DNA of 59,449 bases, from NCBI GenBank assembly GCA_949283305.1, contig CASDRU010000021.1:1-59449 (forward strand), given 5' to 3'. Under the pieces are notes generated by a model. The model was not told where the DNA came from. It was given only the letters and a program-made list of their open reading frames with translations, and searched no databases. The position numbers were made by a program, and so were the translations under genes. Shown here piece by piece: positions 1 to 7,686 of this stretch (positions are counted from its first letter, which is position 1; each line of letters starts with the position of its first letter). The DNA comes from an uncultured Spirochaetales bacterium (GTDB lineage Bacteria > Spirochaetota > Spirochaetia > Sphaerochaetales > Sphaerochaetaceae).

Positions 1-85
1 ATACTTCCTTATCAGATAGTCTGGGAAAAACAGTGATTGACCTTCGCATACAACAATCATACCATTCCTTATAATAGGAGGCAAT

Positions 86-496
86 ATGAGAAATAACAAC
101 AATTCGGTCTCGACACTGCAGTATCATATCGTATGGTGTACGAAGTACAGGCATCCTGTGCTCACCGGAGCGGTGGAAGTGGAGACGAAAACCATACTGG
201 CACAGACCTGTACAGAGTATGGCTGGACTCTCAAGGCTATAGAGGTCATGCCTGAGCATGTCCACCTCTTTCTCGAGGCCTCTCCTGACGACGCGCCCTC
301 TTCGATAGCGCGCACTCTGAAATCAATCTCTGCGGTACATATCTTCACAGCCTTCCCAAAATTGAAGGAGCGCAAGTTCTGGGGATCCGGACTATGGTCC
401 AGAGGATGCTATTACGGAAGTGTCGGTGCAATCACGGAAGAAAGCGTGAAAAAATACATAGAGAACCAGAAGGCGAACATCGGAGGTACCGAATGA
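86..496 (+). mobile_element. tnpA: IS200/IS605-family Y1 transposase TnpA
   Basis: A 136-residue single-strand DNA transposase of the HUH/Y1 type, which cuts and joins at the ends of IS200/IS605 elements. The sequence shows the HUH pair as HVH in MPEHVHLFLE (about residues 55-64) and the candidate nucleophilic tyrosine in KKYIENQ near the C-terminus, where the family has it. The length matches the usual 130-155 residues and a good ribosome site (aggagg) precedes the ATG. No tnpB partner is visible, so it is IS200-like. The stop overlaps the start of a small zinc-ribbon gene (ATGA), so the two are translationally coupled. I cannot place the element ends: the left end probably lies in bases 1-85 and the right end before the truncated rloB remnant near 710-730. 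Confidence 0.93.
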
Positions 497-696
497 TGAA
501 TTGTCCAATCTGTGGCAAAGAGATGGCAAAAGGAACAGTCATTTCATCGGGGAGCATGCCTTTCAACACAAACGTAATATTCAAATTTGAATTGCACACT
601 GAAAATGTCTGATCTTGCTTGATGCTGGAAAAGAAGGCTGCTGCATACTATTGTCCGGATTGTGGCCATGTGATTGCCTTCTACAAGACGAAGTGA
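493..696 (+). pseudogene. Small zinc-ribbon protein interrupted by an in-frame TGA
   Basis: Reads as a 67-codon frame with an N-terminal CPICGKEM knuckle and a C-terminal CPDCGHVIAF knuckle, the layout of small DUF6487-type zinc-ribbon proteins of about 70 residues. An in-frame TGA at 610-612 splits it: the first 39 codons hold one Cys pair, and the frame then continues unchanged to a second Cys pair and a TGA at 694-696. The start overlaps the tnpA stop. Either it is a passenger gene of the IS or the transposase landed directly in front of it. The zinc site needs both halves, so the gene is probably dead. The family name is from motif memory only. Confidence 0.6.
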
Positions 697-708
697 ACTT
701 TGCCGCAT

Positions 709-849
709 TCATCCTGCAGGACAAGCCTGGCAGGTTTTCTGGCGGTATGTCTTATAAAGAGTCTCTGTAGCATTATGCCCTTCTGCGGCAAATAATATGA
801 GCTTGTTCTGTGTCCTCTTTTTTGATGGAGTCTCTTTTCTTCTTGCCAT
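709..849 (-). pseudogene. RloB-like N-terminal fragment (truncated)
   Basis: A 46-codon frame starting MARRKETPSKKRTQNK and continuing LILFAAEGHNATETLYKTY. This matches the start of RloB-family proteins, which begin with a basic stretch followed by a beta strand and a GxxTE-like motif (here EGHNATE). RloB is normally about 200 residues, so only the first fifth remains; the last dozen residues probably come from foreign sequence at the junction with the IS200/zinc-ribbon segment. It starts 10 bases after the stop of the RloA-like ATPase, the usual gene order for this pair. Inference: the partner gene was cut off by an insertion or deletion. Confidence 0.62.
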
Positions 850-858
850 GATTGTACC

Positions 859-2079
859 TCAAAGTATGTTCGGCACAGCACCGAATCTACCCGCAATATA
901 TGCCTTCCTGATATCTTCTCTGGTACGTGCAGGGAAATCATTGAGTGAATACAGATCTGAAAGCCCTGTATTATTGTCCTTTTCCACGAAGTAAATCTGA
1001 TCCCTTCTCATTATGCTTGTGGAAAGGAGATCTGTTGTATGTGTTGTCATGATGAGCTGAGCACCTTTTGGATTCGTTTCAGGAGAATTAAAAAGATTGA
1101 CAATATAAAGCAGTAGTGCAGGGTGCATACTTGAATCGAGCTCGTCCACACAGAATACATATCCTTTATCGAGAGCTTTCTTAATCCAAGGGCTCAAGAA
1201 AAACAGATTTTGCGTACCTTTTGATTCAGCAAGCAATGGCAGATGGTATATAGCATGATTATCTCCGTCAGTTCGTACTATATGTTCTGCCCTTACTATA
1301 TACTCCTTATGCATTGATGGAATGGGAATATTCATCATGAAAGAAGGCGGATTATTTATATTCTTTGCTTCAACTGTGAAATTGCTTATGTTTATGTCAG
1401 CTTCTCTCAGAAGGTTATTTGTAAATAATCTGAGTTGTCCGCTTTTATCTTTTTCATATAGCTCAAGCGATTGAAGCATGGGGTTATTTGAATCAAAGAC
1501 ATCTATATAACTGCTAAGCCAGAGATAGGGTTTTTTTGTCAGACTGGCATTCCATACTGTGGCAGTGGCAAGGAATAGCTTGTTAGCAGTGGTTCGTTCA
1601 GTTATAGGCATAAGCTGCTTTTGTGCTTCGCTGCTATAGAATTCATATCCCTTTGCTGTTCTCTTGAATATCTTTGCAGGTCTCTGAGAATTGTATGCTG
1701 TCAGATGTTCTTCAACAATCTTTTTCTGAGTGCAAGAAAATCCGTAAATGTATCTGCTTTCATCCATTGTGAATTCGAATTCAAAAGATGTTTCCTTTGC
1801 TTCTTTGCAGAAGGCAAAAGGCTCAACAAACGGAATATGTTCGTTGACCTGCCTTGTTTCTGATGTGCGTATGATTATAAGAGCGGCCGTAATCGCTCTT
1901 ATAAGATTCGATTTTCCTGCAGCATTTGCTCCGAAGATAGCTGCAGACTTTAAAAGCTTTCCACCGATGGGTTGCTCTTTTGTATTTTCCGGATGTTCCT
2001 TGTACGAAGAAGCTTTCATGGAAAATTCCATTGGCTCTCGGAAGGATCGGAAATTGCTTGCTTTGAATCTGATGAGCAT
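859..2079 (-). CDS. RloA-like AAA ATPase (COG1106 family)
   Basis: A 406-residue ATPase of the COG1106/AAA_15 group, found in anticodon-nuclease-related and abortive-infection defence operons beside RloB. Visible parts: an N-terminal strand typical of SMC/RecF-like ATPases (FKASNFRSF), Walker A GANAAGKS at residues 50-57, a signature-like ESKGTQNL near 285-292, Walker B YVFCVDELD around 307-315, and the switch histidine in MTTHTTDL near 344-351. The C-terminal AGRFGAVPNI is a common ending in the group. The gene has a strong ribosome site (aggagg) and follows a tiny AbrB-fold gene by 31 bases. The downstream rloB partner is only a stub, so the ATPase may be an orphan. Defence function is inferred from family and context. 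Confidence 0.85.
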   Translation of the reverse strand: MLIRFKASNFRSFREPMEFSMKASSYKEHPENTKEQPIGGKLLKSAAIFGANAAGKSNLIRAITAALIIIRTSETRQVNEHIPFVEPFAFCKEAKETSFEFEFTMDESRYIYGFSCTQKKIVEEHLTAYNSQRPAKIFKRTAKGYEFYSSEAQKQLMPITERTTANKLFLATATVWNASLTKKPYLWLSSYIDVFDSNNPMLQSLELYEKDKSGQLRLFTNNLLREADINISNFTVEAKNINNPPSFMMNIPIPSMHKEYIVRAEHIVRTDGDNHAIYHLPLLAESKGTQNLFFLSPWIKKALDKGYVFCVDELDSSMHPALLLYIVNLFNSPETNPKGAQLIMTTHTTDLLSTSIMRRDQIYFVEKDNNTGLSDLYSLNDFPARTREDIRKAYIAGRFGAVPNIL

Positions 2080-2110
2080 GATGCCTCCTGTAAAATTTAT
2101 GATTTATTGG

Positions 2111-2236
2111 TTATTCGCTGTTTGATGTGTCAATTTGCACTTCATCTCCAATGCACATGTTTTTCTGTCTCATCACTTCTGCAGGAATCCTTATGCCTTG
2201 AGAGTTTCCCCATTTCGAAACTTTAGCCCTGTACAT
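2111..2236 (-). CDS. Minimal AbrB/MazE-fold DNA-binding protein, 41 aa
   Basis: A short frame, MYRAKVSKWGNSQGIRIP followed by AEVMRQKNMCIGDEVQI, which is the SpoVT-AbrB/MazE swapped-hairpin DNA-binding domain. An aaaggagg ribosome site sits 6 bases before the ATG, so it looks expressed. MazE antitoxins are about 80 residues; here the toxin-binding tail is absent and the frame stops right after the DNA-binding fold. It precedes the RloA-like ATPase by 31 bases on the same strand, so it may be a stand-alone autoregulator of that operon or a truncated antitoxin. No MazF/PemK toxin is nearby. Confidence 0.7.
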   Translation of the reverse strand: MYRAKVSKWGNSQGIRIPAEVMRQKNMCIGDEVQIDTSNSE

Positions 2237-2331
2237 CCTGAAACCTCCTTTTTGGGGATATATATTCTATCATATGGCAGAGCTATCAGCCACGGCTTGA
2301 ATCTCTTCTTGCAATTTAATGATATCGAACA

Positions 2332-2368
2332 ATCTGTTTTTGTACAAAACAGATCTTTCTGCTATCAT
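2332..2368 (+). promoter_or_regulatory. Promoter with overlapping 9-bp inverted repeat, upstream of GT4 gene
   Basis: TTGTAC at 2340-2345 and TATCAT at 2363-2368 are separated by 17 bp, a good sigma-70-type promoter for the glycosyltransferase starting at 2396. The -35 lies inside a perfect 9-bp inverted repeat, ATCTGTTTT (2332-2340) and AAAACAGAT (2346-2354), split by TGTAC. Its placement over the -35 fits a repressor operator. The -10 is embedded in CTTTCTGCTATCAT, a 14-mer repeated exactly upstream of the gene at 5950. Confidence 0.6.
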
Positions 2369-2395
2369 TATCCTATCCATGAGGGGAGGAAATAG

Positions 2396-3574
2396 ATGGT
2401 AATAGGACTATTCAATGAATCATATCCGCCTGTAATGGACGGTGTAAGCCGTATTGTATATGACTACAAGCATACTTTCAGCGCCCTCAATCCTTCAGAT
2501 GAATGCTGGGCACTTGTCAGTGGACCTGAAGAAGGATTTGAGTATGACAGGAAAACAGGAGAAGACAGGATCCTGCGTTTTGTAATGCATCCTCTTCCTG
2601 TCATATCCCCATACGGAGCGGGATTTGTCTCCAGAAAAACAAAGCATCAGCTTTACTCTATTGACTTTGACATAATCCATGCTCACTCCCCTTTCTACAC
2701 AGGGCGCCTGGCGGCAAAGATTGCAAAGAAAAAAGGCATTCCTCTTGTCATGACATTCCACTCTCAGTTCAAGAAAGACATAAAGAGAGTTGTAAAAAGC
2801 ACTTTCATCACGAATCTCGTACTCAAATACATAATCCATTCATTCTCGCTTGCAGATGAGGTATGGGCTGTGAACAGCAACACAGCAGATGTGCTGAAAA
2901 GCTATGGCTTTAAAGGAGAAATAAGGGTTGTAAGGAACTTCACAGAGTTCAGACGTAAAAGCGATGAAGAGCTGGAAAGTCTCAGGAAAGAAGGCAGAAA
3001 GCACTTTGCGATAAAAGAGGATGAGAAAGTGCTTTTATTTGTCGGACAGCAGAGAAAGGAAAAGAATCCTGATCTTGTCCTCGAATGCGTGAAGAGACTG
3101 AGAGATGAGAATGTTTCTGTCAAGTTCATATCTGTCGGCGATGGTCCTGACAGCGGCAAATATAAGGAATATGTGAAAAAGAATGGTCTTGAAGACTGTG
3201 TAATCTTTACTGGTACAATAACAGACCGGGACTTAATGGAGAAGATATATGCATCAGCAGATCTCTTCTGCTTCCCATCGCGCTATGATGCGGCCCCTAT
3301 TGTCGTCCAGGAAGCCTCCTGTCTCAATCTTCCTTCCCTTCTTCCAAAGGGCGCAGTGTGCACCGAAGGATGCATAGATGATCATAATGCATTTTTATCA
3401 GAAGATGATGTCATATCATACAGCGAGAGCATAAAGAGGATACTCTCTGATGATGAACTGAGAAGAAAAGTCGGCAAAACTGCATCAATAGAGATTGCAA
3501 GAGAAAAAGAAGAGGCAATTAAAGAAGTAAGAGATCTCTATAGCCAGATAATAGAAAATTACAATTCAAAGTGA
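2396..3574 (+). CDS. GT4 family glycosyltransferase
   Basis: A 392-residue GT-B fold glycosyltransferase of CAZy family GT4, probably acting at the inner face of the membrane on a lipid or glycan acceptor. Seen: a glycine-containing acceptor loop near PPVMDGVSRIV (11-21), DIIHAHSPF (92-100) typical of diacylglycerol or mannosyl transferases, and the donor half with FVGQQRKEKNPDLV (215-228) and FPSRYDAAPIVVQEAS (293-308). In the latter the second glutamate of the EX7E motif is kept and the first is replaced by aspartate. Start fixed by GGGGAGG upstream. It stands alone with its own promoter. It resembles 1,2-diacylglycerol 3-glucosyltransferases in the N-terminal half, but the acceptor cannot be decided from sequence. 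Confidence 0.88.
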   Translation: MVIGLFNESYPPVMDGVSRIVYDYKHTFSALNPSDECWALVSGPEEGFEYDRKTGEDRILRFVMHPLPVISPYGAGFVSRKTKHQLYSIDFDIIHAHSPFYTGRLAAKIAKKKGIPLVMTFHSQFKKDIKRVVKSTFITNLVLKYIIHSFSLADEVWAVNSNTADVLKSYGFKGEIRVVRNFTEFRRKSDEELESLRKEGRKHFAIKEDEKVLLFVGQQRKEKNPDLVLECVKRLRDENVSVKFISVGDGPDSGKYKEYVKKNGLEDCVIFTGTITDRDLMEKIYASADLFCFPSRYDAAPIVVQEASCLNLPSLLPKGAVCTEGCIDDHNAFLSEDDVISYSESIKRILSDDELRRKVGKTASIEIAREKEEAIKEVRDLYSQIIENYNSK

Positions 3575-3691
3575 TTCTGGCAATATTTAAACGGAATATA
3601 TGTTCTTTTCATCCTTTTCGTGTCAAACCCTTGAAAATCTGGGCTTGATATAAATGAAATCTCAAAAATCTCTACTCTAGGTACAAAAAAC

Positions 3692-3720
3692 TTGACAGGG
3701 GGCAAGTAAGCTACGATAAA
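3692..3720 (+). promoter_or_regulatory. Sigma-70-type promoter for small outer-membrane protein gene
   Basis: Consensus TTGACA (3692-3697), a 17-bp spacer, and GATAAA (3715-3720) lie about 30 bp before the ATG at 3752, which has an aaggag ribosome site. The -35 is perfect and the -10 weak. Confidence 0.5.
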
Positions 3721-3751
3721 AGCAGAAAATTTTCTTATAAGGAGATTTGAA

Positions 3752-4444
3752 ATGAAGAAAATTGCTTTGCTTTTATTGGCACTCGTTCTTGTCTTCCCTG
3801 TTTTCGCAGCAGACAACAGAGTCGACTTCTCAATGGGATATGGCGGAACTTTCCTCTACAGCACAGAAGAAAAGTCTGACCCGACGGAAATCCAGAAGCT
3901 TGATTTCACATTAAGCGGTGCTAACTACTTCCTTTCTGACGGAGATATGGGTATTGCATATGCAGTAGATCTTGCAATGCCGACAGTTTTGACGGATGGA
4001 TACTCTAATTATGTCGATTTATATAAGCTAGCTGTTGATACAGCAAAACGTGAAGGGATAAAAGCTAATCTCATCAATTTTGATCTTGGACTCTCAGTAA
4101 TGTTTGACTACAACCTCGATATTACAGAAGAGCTTTCAATGGACTTTGCAGCAGGACTTGGATATGACTGGATAACTGTAGGATATAAAGCTTCAGATGG
4201 CGGAGTAAAAGTAAAGGAGGCTATAAATATCCATACAATCTCAGTAGATACACAGATTGCTGTAAACTATGCATTCGCAGAAAGCTTTGCTGTAAGAGGT
4301 GGCCTCAATGTCTCAATGCCGTTTGCAGCTTTCATGCAAAGTTCTAGACAGGAAGGAAGCGTTAGCGGAAAGAGTGAGCTTATGAACATGAAGTCTATCG
4401 GCTTCGGCATCTCAGGCTTTGTAGGAGTATCTTATCTTTATTGA
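3752..4444 (+). CDS. Putative outer-membrane beta-barrel protein
   Basis: A 230-residue secreted protein of unknown specific role. The first 19 residues, MKKIALLLLALVLVFPVFA, form a classic signal peptide cut after AxA/FA. The mature part alternates hydrophobic and polar residues with aromatic strand ends (VDFSMGYGG, LTFD-like repeats) and ends in SGFVGVSYLY, a terminal strand with a final aromatic residue as expected for barrel insertion by BamA. The length suggests a barrel of about 8 strands. It is monocistronic: promoter at 3692 and a strong terminator at 4467. Similar small barrels of unknown function are common in spirochaetes; no named family is recognised. Confidence 0.65.
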   Translation: MKKIALLLLALVLVFPVFAADNRVDFSMGYGGTFLYSTEEKSDPTEIQKLDFTLSGANYFLSDGDMGIAYAVDLAMPTVLTDGYSNYVDLYKLAVDTAKREGIKANLINFDLGLSVMFDYNLDITEELSMDFAAGLGYDWITVGYKASDGGVKVKEAINIHTISVDTQIAVNYAFAESFAVRGGLNVSMPFAAFMQSSRQEGSVSGKSELMNMKSIGFGISGFVGVSYLY

Positions 4445-4466
4445 TGTTTTTTCATACTTGCCTTTT

Positions 4467-4495
4467 GGGAAGCTTTGACAGGCTTCCCTTTTTTT
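4467..4495 (+). terminator. Rho-independent terminator after the barrel protein
   Basis: GGGAAGC (4467-4473) pairs with GCTTCCC (4482-4488) around an 8-base loop and is followed by seven or more T. Confidence 0.88.
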
Positions 4496-4554
4496 GTGCT
4501 TGATTATCTTTATTCTTTTTCGGATAATAGCTGAGTTTTATAAGGAAATTTAAT

Positions 4555-5229
4555 ATGAACAAGGTAACGGAAAACCCTTCAAAAAACCGGCTTGGCAGTT
4601 TCTCGCCTCTTACTGTCATTTCATCCCTGCTTGTGATGCTCTACCTTACTGCAAATTTGATGGCAGTGAAAGTCATCACGATATGCGGCCTGTCTGTATT
4701 CGATGCAGGAACAATCACGTTCCCGTTTGCATACATGCTTTCTGACGTTCTTGCAGAGGTGTGGGGCTACAAGAGTGCAAGAAAGGTCATCATCACAACA
4801 TTCTTTTGCAATGTCGCCCTGATAATCTTCACATCAATAGGAATCATCCTTCCCTATCCTGAATACATGGAAAGCATGCAAAGATCATATACAGAAGTCT
4901 TTTCCTATGTTCCCAGGATAACAGTTGCATCCTTGATTGCCTTCCTTTCAGGACAGCTTGTGAATGCGAAAGTGCTTGTGAAGATGAAGGAAAGACAGAA
5001 AGATGGAAGACTTCTTTTTCTGAGGACCATATTCTCTTCAATATGCGGCTATGTCTTTGATACTCTTATTTTCACAGTAATCGCATTTTACGGCACAGTG
5101 AGCCTGGAAGACCTTCTTTCGATGATTGTGCTGCAGTATATAGCAAAAACCCTTATAGAGGCATTAATCGGAACGCCGTGTGCCTATCTGATTATAGGAT
5201 ATCTGAGGAGAAATTATGGATTTAAATAG
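4555..5229 (+). CDS. yhhQ: Queuosine precursor transporter (YhhQ/QPT family)
   Basis: A 224-residue inner-membrane protein with about six hydrophobic segments, matching the COG1738/VUT family that imports queuosine precursors such as preQ0, preQ1 or queuine. Recognisable segments are LTANLMAVKVITI near residue 32, FDAGTITFPFAYMLSDVLAE (about 48-67) and the C-terminal IAKTLIEALIGTPCAYLIIG, all family hallmarks. Ribosome site aaggaa precedes the ATG. Its end overlaps by 14 bp the next gene, a small Fe-S protein, indicating one transcript and a shared salvage job. No preQ1 riboswitch could be made out in the 110 bp upstream. Confidence 0.9.
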   Translation: MNKVTENPSKNRLGSFSPLTVISSLLVMLYLTANLMAVKVITICGLSVFDAGTITFPFAYMLSDVLAEVWGYKSARKVIITTFFCNVALIIFTSIGIILPYPEYMESMQRSYTEVFSYVPRITVASLIAFLSGQLVNAKVLVKMKERQKDGRLLFLRTIFSSICGYVFDTLIFTVIAFYGTVSLEDLLSMIVLQYIAKTLIEALIGTPCAYLIIGYLRRNYGFK

Positions 5230-5902
5230 ATACAGCGTCATAGAAAAAGGATTGAAAAGGGAAATGCTTCTTTTAAAGGGCACCGGATGCCGCTGGAGGA
5301 AGTGCACATTCTGCGACTATTATCTTGATTATGACAGCTCCCCCTTTCTCTTCAACAAGGGCATACTTGATAAAGTAAGCGGCGTTTATGGCGTGCTGGA
5401 TATCATAAACAGCGGATCCTGCTTTGAATATGATGACGAGACATTAAATTACATACGCTCTGTAGTAGAGAAAAAGAACATAAAGGTGCTCTGGCTTGAA
5501 TGCCATTATATGTATAAGGACCGTCTGAAGGAGATGGCTTCCTTCTTTCCATGCTCAGTGAAGTTCCGCTGCGGTGTAGAGACTTTCAATCCAGCCTTAC
5601 GCTCTTTGTGGAACAAAGGAATAGCTGAATCTGTGACTGTAGAAGATATTGCAAGATATTTTAACGGAGTGTGCCTTTTATGCGGAATAAAAGGACAGAG
5701 CAAGAGTGATGTCATAAGCGATATAGAGACAGCTGAAAAGTATTTTGAGTACTATTCTATAAACCTGTTCTGCAAAAACAGCCGCAGTGTTGAAATTGAT
5801 GAAGATCTCAGGCGTTATGTCATAAATGAGCTTCCCACTCTGATTAAAACCAGCAGCAAGGCAGAGCTTCTCATAAACAACACAGACCTGGGTGTCGGCT
5901 GA
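5216..5902 (+). CDS. Small radical-SAM-like protein, candidate queuine lyase (QueL)
   Basis: A 228-residue protein with a cysteine cluster near its N-terminus: C25, C30 and C33 in GTGCRWRKCTFCDYY, spaced C-x4-C-x2-C rather than the usual radical-SAM C-x3-C-x2-C. An acidic GVETFNPALRSLWNKG segment later resembles the SAM-binding half of radical-SAM barrels. It overlaps the queuosine-precursor transporter gene and has a clear gaggaga ribosome site inside that gene. In queuine-salvaging bacteria a radical-SAM queuine lyase, QueL, converts imported queuine to preQ1 and is often clustered with a transporter. The small size, cysteine cluster and context fit QueL, but assignment is by inference; another radical-SAM enzyme remains possible. 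Confidence 0.6.
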   Translation: MDLNRYSVIEKGLKREMLLLKGTGCRWRKCTFCDYYLDYDSSPFLFNKGILDKVSGVYGVLDIINSGSCFEYDDETLNYIRSVVEKKNIKVLWLECHYMYKDRLKEMASFFPCSVKFRCGVETFNPALRSLWNKGIAESVTVEDIARYFNGVCLLCGIKGQSKSDVISDIETAEKYFEYYSINLFCKNSRSVEIDEDLRRYVINELPTLIKTSSKAELLINNTDLGVG

Positions 5903-5937
5903 GCATTTTTCTTCTGTCTTTCTTGTCTTCTTTCTGC

Positions 5938-5949
5938 TATCATATAGCT
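5938..5949 (+). promoter_or_regulatory. -10 element placed 6 bases before ATG (possible leaderless start)
   Basis: TATCAT at 5938-5943 is followed by atagct and then the ATG at 5950, with no ribosome-binding site in between. The preceding CTTTCTG makes the same 14-mer seen at the promoter of the GT4 gene. No convincing -35 is visible in the pyrimidine-rich upstream tract. Confidence 0.4.
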
Positions 5950-7686
5950 ATGAACCAGAGTGCAGTACTTACAAAGGAATGGAAGCTCTATCCTGCTGAC
6001 AGGGAGAGCCTCAGAAAATATACATCTTATTTTGACAAAAACGACAGCCTTGAGATTGATAGCCTCAACTCTGTATACACTGAGCTCATAAAGCATGAGG
6101 CTCTTTCTGACAAGGTAAGATACATCAGCGATACGAAATGGGTTCTTGAAAAGGATTTTGTCCTTGATCCGTCTCTTTTGAAAATGCGCTCTGTGATCAA
6201 GATGGACTCATGCCTGTCTTTAGAGATAAACGGAAAGAATGTCCCTTCAAAGGAAATAACGGAATATATAAAGGAAGGAAAGAACCATATAAAGATAATC
6301 ACCTCCTCTTCCTTTTCTGGTCCTGTCGAGCTTCTTTTCTCAACAGAGTGCGCAATTGAGAATGCAACACTGCGCCCTGTTAAGCTTGATGAGCACACAT
6401 GGTGCGTGAACTTCCATCTCACGCTGTCAAGCTTTAAGAACCAGGACATAAGGATTGTCTACTCCCTTCTTGGTGAGACCAGTGATAAAATCTACTCCAT
6501 CAAGGAAGGCGAAGTGAGTCTTACCATACCTCTCACAATACCGAAGGAGAAGATTGAGCTCTGGAACATCTCTGGAGACGGCAAGCAGAAGATATACACT
6601 GCGTCGATAAAGGTAGGTGAAATAGAGTTCACAAGGCGCACTGCCTTCAGAACAACAGAAATCAGGAACGGCTCCCTTTATGTCAACGGCAAGGAAATAT
6701 TCATAATGGGCGCAATATGGCCCATCACGATATATCCAGATAAGAGAAGATATGAAAAGCTCTTGCAGAATGCGAAGAGCCAGAACATAAATGCACTTTA
6801 TATCCCGTCAGGGCATGAGAACCATGAATTCTATTTCATGACTGACGTGATGGGAATAATAGTACTCCATAATGAGGAAAACCCCTCATTCCTCTTCCAC
6901 CCCTCATTCATGACGGGAGAAAGCAACATCGACATATATGAAGCGAGAGTCCACTCCGAGACAGGTCTTGACAAATGTCTTGATGCAATTTCCCTTGAGC
7001 GCTGGGTACTGAAATCCAGGTCTGACAACATGAAGCATGGTGTGCTTTATGACAACATTCTCTCGACAATGACAATCGATGGCGAATTAAGGCCTAGCCA
7101 CTATGCTGCTCGCCGCTTCTTTGCTGACCTTGTTCCGATAATGTATAAGGATGGGGATAAAATCAGGGTATTCATCTCCAATGACGGGGACAAGGATGAA
7201 GAGTGCGAGGTAAAGCTCCGTTTCATGACATATGAGGGGGTCAAGAAGAACGAGTATTTCTATAATGTGAAGGCTCCTTCCCATACAGCCCTTGAAGTTG
7301 CAAATGTAAATCTCAGGAACAAGGATACAAAGAAGGAATTTGCCACTGTGAGAGTCGAGTCTGCAAAGATTCACAGAGAGCTGACTCTGCTTCTTGATGA
7401 TATTGCTACCCTGCCTTTCATAAGACCGGCTATTACATATACAATCAGGGTCATAAACGACAATACTGTCTCAATAAGGCTTAAGACTGATAAACCTGCT
7501 TTTGCAGTGCATCTGCTTCTTGACGGTTTTGACGGAAGCTTCTCAGACAACTTCTTTGAACTCTTTGCTGACAGCGAAAAGAGCGTGGTATTCTCATCAT
7601 CTTCAAGAATTACAGAAAAAGATGTGATGGATAACCTGAAGATTTATGACATAAGCATCGCAAAGGACATAAAATACAACAGCTGA
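5950..7686 (+). CDS. GH2/beta-mannosidase-like protein lacking the catalytic core
   Basis: About 578 residues with the outer domains of GH2 enzymes. LYVNGKEIFIMGAIWPI (about residues 240-256) is the jelly-roll to barrel junction. The following segment keeps the early barrel pattern (NINALYIPSGHENHEFYFMTDVMGIIVLHNEEN). Soon after comes LRPSHYAARRFFADLVPIMY, a motif that in beta-mannosidases lies past the barrel, and then a C-terminal Ig-like domain (DNFFELFADSEKSVVFSS). The barrel region between is far too short and the NE acid/base motif and nucleophile glutamate are not visible. It is therefore probably catalytically inactive, perhaps binding sugar or acting as a scaffold. The reading frame is intact over 1.7 kb, so it is not simple decay. 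TTG 5923 is a possible upstream start, but ATG 5950 is preferred. Confidence 0.6.
   Translation: MNQSAVLTKEWKLYPADRESLRKYTSYFDKNDSLEIDSLNSVYTELIKHEALSDKVRYISDTKWVLEKDFVLDPSLLKMRSVIKMDSCLSLEINGKNVPSKEITEYIKEGKNHIKIITSSSFSGPVELLFSTECAIENATLRPVKLDEHTWCVNFHLTLSSFKNQDIRIVYSLLGETSDKIYSIKEGEVSLTIPLTIPKEKIELWNISGDGKQKIYTASIKVGEIEFTRRTAFRTTEIRNGSLYVNGKEIFIMGAIWPITIYPDKRRYEKLLQNAKSQNINALYIPSGHENHEFYFMTDVMGIIVLHNEENPSFLFHPSFMTGESNIDIYEARVHSETGLDKCLDAISLERWVLKSRSDNMKHGVLYDNILSTMTIDGELRPSHYAARRFFADLVPIMYKDGDKIRVFISNDGDKDEECEVKLRFMTYEGVKKNEYFYNVKAPSHTALEVANVNLRNKDTKKEFATVRVESAKIHRELTLLLDDIATLPFIRPAITYTIRVINDNTVSIRLKTDKPAFAVHLLLDGFDGSFSDNFFELFADSEKSVVFSSSSRITEKDVMDNLKIYDISIAKDIKYNS

Noticed and set aside
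4496-4554. preQ1 riboswitch upstream of the queuosine-precursor transporter.
   Set aside because: Only about 60 bases remain after the terminator; I could not find the C-rich pseudoknot and A-rich tail expected of such a switch.
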